Source: Hamadaea sp.
Lineage (GTDB): Bacteria > Actinomycetota > Actinomycetes > Mycobacteriales > Micromonosporaceae
Assembly (NCBI RefSeq): GCF_013362815.1
Contig: NZ_JABFVK010000058.1
Coordinates: forward strand, 1 to 64,000
DNA: 64,000 nt
Direction: 5' to 3'
Shown: one piece after another, positions 61,024 to 64,000 of the stretch
Numbering within the stretch: the stretch's first letter is position 1
Layout of the letters: every line of letters starts with the position of its first letter
Notes under the pieces: model-generated
Database searches by the model: none
What the model was told of the DNA's origin: nothing
Seen by the model: only the letters and a program-made list of their open reading frames with translations
Made by a program: the position numbers and the translations under genes

Positions 61024-61782
61024 ATGCGCATCGTCACCGATCGTGACGAGGTACGCGAGCTGCTGACCCGGCATCCGGGCCGGCACCTCCTCGCGATCGG
61101 TGACCTCGACGACGCGTTCTGGCCGCATACGCGTTTCGTGCACGGGTGGGGCCAGACGTTGTTGCTCTACACCGGCCTGCAGACGCCGGTCGTGCTGGCC
61201 GTCGCCGATCCGCCCGCCTCGTCACTGCACACCCTGGTCGCCTCGTATCAAGCCGAGCTGCCCGACCGGTTCTACGGCCACCTTTCCGAAGAGGCTGCCG
61301 AAGCACTGCGCCCGCACTTCACTCTCGACGTGCACGGCATCCTCGCGTACATGTCGATGAAGCCGGTGACGGGCGTGGCGCGAGAAGACGTCGTGGAGAT
61401 CGGGCCCGCGGACCTGCCGGAGATTCAAGCGTTGCAGCAGGCCGCGAACCCGGATGGCGGCTTCTTCGAGCCGGAGATGCTGCGTGCCGGACCGTATCTC
61501 GGCATCCGGCGCGGCGGCGAGCTGATCGCGATGGGCGGTACGCACACCTGGTCGGCCACGGAGAAGGTCGCGGTGCTGGGCAACATCGCCACGCACCCGG
61601 CGCACCGGAGGCAGGGACTGGCCGCCGCTGTGACCGCGGCCCTGTGCGCGCGGTTCGGCGGGGCGATCGACGTCGTCGGGCTGACCGTGGACGTCGCGAA
61701 CACTCCGGCGATCCGCTGTTACGCGGGGCTGGGCTTCACCGAGGACGTACGCGTCGTCGGGGCTCGCTGCGCCCGGCTCTAG
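61024..61782 (+). CDS. GNAT family N-acetyltransferase
   Basis: 252-aa acetyltransferase with an N-terminal adapter domain and a C-terminal GNAT fold. NIATHPAHRRQGLAAAVTAALCARFG is the acetyl-CoA motif A, and NTPAIRCYAGLGFTEDVRV is the terminal element. Resembles the group 2 GNAT family with GNAT-like pre-domains. ATG 61024 follows asd by 2 bases. Substrate unknown. Confidence 0.88.
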   Translation: MRIVTDRDEVRELLTRHPGRHLLAIGDLDDAFWPHTRFVHGWGQTLLLYTGLQTPVVLAVADPPASSLHTLVASYQAELPDRFYGHLSEEAAEALRPHFTLDVHGILAYMSMKPVTGVAREDVVEIGPADLPEIQALQQAANPDGGFFEPEMLRAGPYLGIRRGGELIAMGGTHTWSATEKVAVLGNIATHPAHRRQGLAAAVTAALCARFGGAIDVVGLTVDVANTPAIRCYAGLGFTEDVRVVGARCARL

Positions 61783-61803
61783 CCGCGTTGTGGGCGGGCG
61801 GGT

Positions 61804-62007
61804 CTAGCCGCAGCAGCCTCCGCCGCAGCAACCGCCACCGCCACCTTGCTGGGGCGCGCCGACCTTGACGACGCTGGCGGTGGTGAGCAGCTTGACGGTG
61901 TCGTCGTGCCCTTCCGGGCAGGCGGCGGGCTGCGACGCCTCGCTCATCGGGCGCTCGACCTCGAACGTGTCGCCGCAGGAGCGGCACCGAAACTCATACC
62001 GGGGCAT
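61804..62007 (-). CDS. FmdB-family zinc-ribbon protein
   Basis: 67-aa protein with a zinc ribbon (YEFRCRSCGDTFEVERPM, then ACPEGH for the second cysteine pair) and a Gly/Cys-rich tail (GGGGGCCGGGCCG). FmdB-type proteins were named from a formamidase regulator, but their role is unclear. ATG 62007 begins the ORF; no strong ribosome site. The Cys-rich tail could bind metal. Confidence 0.85.
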   Translation of the reverse strand: MPRYEFRCRSCGDTFEVERPMSEASQPAACPEGHDDTVKLLTTASVVKVGAPQQGGGGGCCGGGCCG

Positions 62008-62040
62008 GGCGGAATTCTATCGCCCGCCGGCCCGGCCGGT

Positions 62041-62083
62041 TGATCTTGGCGTGTTTCGGTTGCCCAGACGACATTTTCTCGCC
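62041..62083 (-). repeat. 43-bp palindromic element, copy 2
   Basis: Reverse-complement match to 15098-15140: it reads GGCGAGAAAATGTCG at its start and CCGAAACACGCCAAGATCA at its end on the minus strand. It is flanked outward by GTTGATCTTGGCG (62039-62051) and CGCCAAGGTCAAC (62080-62092), giving a 13-bp stem with one G-T pair. Confidence 0.75.
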
Positions 62084-62107
62084 AAGGTCAACTCGCCACC
62101 GGTGGCG

Positions 62108-62746
62108 TCAGGGGCGGCGGGCGATCAGGTAGGAGCGGCGGCTGGCGTGCTCGGCGTCCGGGTGGGGCGCTCGGTCGAACCGGCCGACCAGCTCCAACCC
62201 GGCGGCCGCCAGGGCGGCGGACTCGGCGGCCGGATCGGGGTAGTGGAAGGTCAGCTCGACCGGGTGGTCCCACCATTCGGTGAGAGTTTGGCGGCCGCCC
62301 ATGGGCGTCTCGGCGTCTTCCACGTGGAAGGCGATCAACGCTTGCCCGCCCGGGCGCAGCACGCGGGCGAATTCGGCGTACGCCGTGGCTCGGGCGGCCG
62401 GATCGAGGTGGATCACGGCGTAGAGGCAGACGAGTCCGGCGATCGCACTGGACTGGATGGGCAGCGCCGTCATGTCGGCCGTGACGAAGGGCAGCGCCGT
62501 GGATCGGCGAGCGACCGAGGTCATGCCGGTCGACAGGTCCAGCCCGACGACGTCGAGTCCCCACCCCGCCAAGTACGCCGTCACGTGCCCGGGTCCGCAG
62601 CCGACGTCGAGCACCGGTCCACCGGACGTCTGCTCGGCGAAGGCGCTCAGTAGGGCGCGGTCCCACGGCTTACCGGCCAGTTCGTCACCGATCTCCGCGG
62701 CGTACCGGTCGGCGACGGCGTCGTAACTGCTGCGCGTACTCGTCAT
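62108..62746 (-). CDS. class I SAM-dependent methyltransferase
   Basis: 212-aa methyltransferase, UbiE-like. YDAVADRYAAEIGDEL is the opening typical of this family, VLDVGCGPGHVTAYLAG motif I, VGLDLSTGM the acidic loop, and VLRPGGQALIAFHVED motif III. It overlaps the XRE regulator by four bases and ends the ABC/XRE operon. Substrate unknown. Confidence 0.9.
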   Translation of the reverse strand: MTSTRSSYDAVADRYAAEIGDELAGKPWDRALLSAFAEQTSGGPVLDVGCGPGHVTAYLAGWGLDVVGLDLSTGMTSVARRSTALPFVTADMTALPIQSSAIAGLVCLYAVIHLDPAARATAYAEFARVLRPGGQALIAFHVEDAETPMGGRQTLTEWWDHPVELTFHYPDPAAESAALAAAGLELVGRFDRAPHPDAEHASRRSYLIARRP

Positions 62747-63063
62747 GCGGCGCTCCCCGAAGTCGCGGCGCTCCCCGAAGTCGCAGCACTCCCCGAAGCT
62801 GCGGCGCTCCCCGAAGCAGAGCCGGAACCTAGGCGGGGGAAGGGTTCGAGGGAGAACACGACCTCGACCGGCACCTCGAAGTACTGCGCGATCCGCAACG
62901 CGAGGTGCAGGCTCGGCCGGAACTCGCCCCGTTCCAGGTAACCGACCGTCTGGTAGTGGATGCCGAGCGCGTCCGCCAGCTCCCGCCGCGAGATGCCGCG
63001 TTCGGCGCGCAGCATCGCGATGCGGTCGTAGACGACCTCGCTCGCCTTGTCGGTGCCGGTCAC
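62743..63063 (-). CDS. XRE-family regulator with repeated Ser/Gly/Ala tail
   Basis: 106-aa regulator. HTH (DRIAMLRAERGISRRELADALGIHYQTVGYLERGEFRPS) of the compact Cro/CI type common beside ABC transporters, then a C-terminal run of SGSAA-like repeats (62747-62818, an 18-bp repeat). GTG 63063 follows GGGGGA. It lies 14 bases after the ABC permease and overlaps the methyltransferase gene by four bases. The tail is presumably an unstructured extension. Confidence 0.88.
   Translation of the reverse strand: MTGTDKASEVVYDRIAMLRAERGISRRELADALGIHYQTVGYLERGEFRPSLHLALRIAQYFEVPVEVVFSLEPFPRLGSGSASGSAAASGSAATSGSAATSGSAA
62747..62818. repeat. 18-bp tandem repeat in the XRE gene tail
   Basis: Four units of GCGGCGCTCCCCGAAGTC (plus strand) run from 62747 to 62818; unit 3 is diverged. 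On the coding (minus) strand they encode SGSAAT/SGSAAA-type residues without breaking the frame. Confidence 0.85.
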
Positions 63064-63077
63064 ACTTCCCCCGCCCT

Positions 63078-63932
63078 TCAGCGGACTCGCTGCATCGCCC
63101 GGGTCCGGCGGGCCTCGACGGCCGAGCCGGACTCGCGGCGTGCCATCCGGCGCAGCACGATCGGCGCGACGATCAGCCCGAACGCCGCCCAGGCGCCGAG
63201 GACCCCGACCGTCTCCAGGTGCCGCCACGAACCCCCGAACTCCACCGCCGCCATGCTGTCCGGCAGCAGCGCCGACCGCATCCCGAGGCCGAGCCAGTAG
63301 ATCGGGAAGACTTGCGCGACCCACTGCAACCACGTCGGGAAGTTGGTGATGGGGTAGAAGATCCCGGAGGTCGCGATCAATCCCATGATGGGCAGCATGA
63401 TCAGGCCCATGTTCTGCGGGTTCGACAGCATGGAACCGAAGATCGCGCCGATCGGCATCGTCGCCACGAGACCCAGCAGGACGACCCAGATCAGGGTGAA
63501 CCAGGTGTGCCAGCCCGACAGCGACAGCCCGTCGAGCAGGAACGTCGCCGGAATGAGCTGGATCGCCAGGCTCAGCAAGGTGATCCCGGTGACCGTGACG
63601 ATCTTGCCGATCAGGTAGCCGAGCATCCCGTTGGGCACTGCCTTGGCCCGGAGCAGGGTGCCGTCCTCACGCTCGATCGTCAATGACGCCGCGATCGTCA
63701 CCAGGCCACCGAATGCGATGCCCATCCCGAGCGCGCTGGGGAGCGTACGCGAGCCCAGGGAGAAGCTGGTCCCCGGAACGGTCGCGCCCCGCATGAAGAA
63801 CATCGTGATCAGCAGCGCCAGCGCGGGGAAGAAGTAGGTCCACAGGTCCTGCGGATTGGTGAAGGTGTGCTTCAGCTCGCGCTGTCCGCGGGCCACGCCC
63901 GCCCGGACGGCGCTCATCAAGGTGTTGTTCAC
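63078..63932 (-). CDS. ABC-2 type transporter permease
   Basis: 284-aa integral membrane protein with six predicted helices: AGVARGQRELKHTFTNPQDLWTYFFPALALLITMFFM, TLPSALGMGIAFGGLVTIAASL, then two hairpins and a final pair. The family signature ASGIFYPITNFP is present. It overlaps the ATPase gene by three bases and precedes the XRE gene. The operon (ATPase, permease, XRE, methyltransferase) resembles multidrug/export ABC-2 systems. Confidence 0.9.
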   Translation of the reverse strand: MNNTLMSAVRAGVARGQRELKHTFTNPQDLWTYFFPALALLITMFFMRGATVPGTSFSLGSRTLPSALGMGIAFGGLVTIAASLTIEREDGTLLRAKAVPNGMLGYLIGKIVTVTGITLLSLAIQLIPATFLLDGLSLSGWHTWFTLIWVVLLGLVATMPIGAIFGSMLSNPQNMGLIMLPIMGLIATSGIFYPITNFPTWLQWVAQVFPIYWLGLGMRSALLPDSMAAVEFGGSWRHLETVGVLGAWAAFGLIVAPIVLRRMARRESGSAVEARRTRAMQRVR

Positions 63933-64000
63933 GCGGGCACCTTCTCGAAGGCGGAGGGGAGGGACGTGGTCTGCCCCGACTCGTGCGCCACCACCAAGGC
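63929..64000 (-). CDS. ABC transporter ATPase, C-terminal end (partial)
   Basis: Only the last 23 codons plus stop lie in the window (VVAHESGQTTSLPSAFEKVPA, stop TGA at 63929-63931). The reading frame is open to the right edge, and its overlap with the permease GTG is typical of ATPase-permease pairs. Nucleotide-binding motifs are beyond the edge, so the ATPase identity is inferred from the operon. Confidence 0.6.
   Translation of the reverse strand, partial: ALVVAHESGQTTSLPSAFEKVPA

Overview
The window is high-GC actinomycete chromosome (about 70% G+C). GTG and TTG starts are common, many genes look leaderless, 4-base ATGA/GTGA overlaps are frequent, and the gene content (acVLRF1, DUF222-HNH, LppS-like L,D-transpeptidase, secreted polysaccharide hydrolases) is actinobacterial. 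A Micromonosporaceae-like soil saprophyte is my best guess, but this is inference from style, not a database match. No rRNA, tRNA, CRISPR array or transposase gene was found. The window begins in non-coding tandem repeats and ends inside an ABC-transporter ATPase gene.

Layout. 1-8 kb: secreted alpha-amylase with two CBM20 domains; small membrane and SpoIIAA-like genes; a reverse M20 peptidase / DUF1349 / AlkD-like operon; a class V aminotransferase coupled to an acVLRF1 ribosome-rescue factor; then a possible structured small RNA with a strong terminator. 8-14 kb: a ribbon-helix-helix antitoxin / PIN / PP2C operon, a Nudix hydrolase, a phosphoribosyltransferase, a ketopantoate-reductase homologue, two acetyltransferases and a second antitoxin / PIN pair. 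14-24 kb: pentapeptide protein, ArsR-SRPBCC fusion, GHL10-like hydrolase divergent from a sialidase, and an SNF2 helicase coupled to a SWIM protein. 24-27 kb: CGNR regulator, KDPG aldolase plus KDG kinase, methyltransferase plus XRE regulator. 27.9-29.0 kb: a gene-free island of several tandem repeat types. 29-36 kb: L,D-transpeptidase, TetR/GNAT pair, PfkB-Nudix fusion, LAL-type LuxR regulator. 36-47 kb: small metabolic and stress genes, including an MBL-fold gene broken by an in-frame TGA, LtrA, an Fpg/Nei glycosylase, a FAD-Rieske oxidoreductase and an MFS transporter divergent from a DUF5937-type regulator. 48-57 kb: a two-gene WXG100-like operon, small secreted proteins, a DUF222-HNH protein and a 1444-residue secreted subtilase with kelch repeats. 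57-64 kb: an orphan winged-helix regulator, a second repeat island, an AA10 LPMO/DUF305 pair, asd, and an ABC transporter / XRE / methyltransferase operon.

How it works together. The secreted amylase, sialidase, GHL10-like hydrolase, LPMO and subtilase fit a polymer-degrading saprophyte. Several regulators carry their own operator: inverted repeats overlap the -10 boxes of both toxin-antitoxin operons, of the ArsR-SRPBCC gene and of the gene after the TetR regulator. The least explained material is intergenic. A family of about 64-bp elements is built from two near-perfect GCGTTATCCCGGGATAACGC palindromes. A second 43-bp palindromic family is based on TTGACCTTGGCG. A third is based on GGCTTCCGAC. 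There are also two dense tandem-repeat islands.
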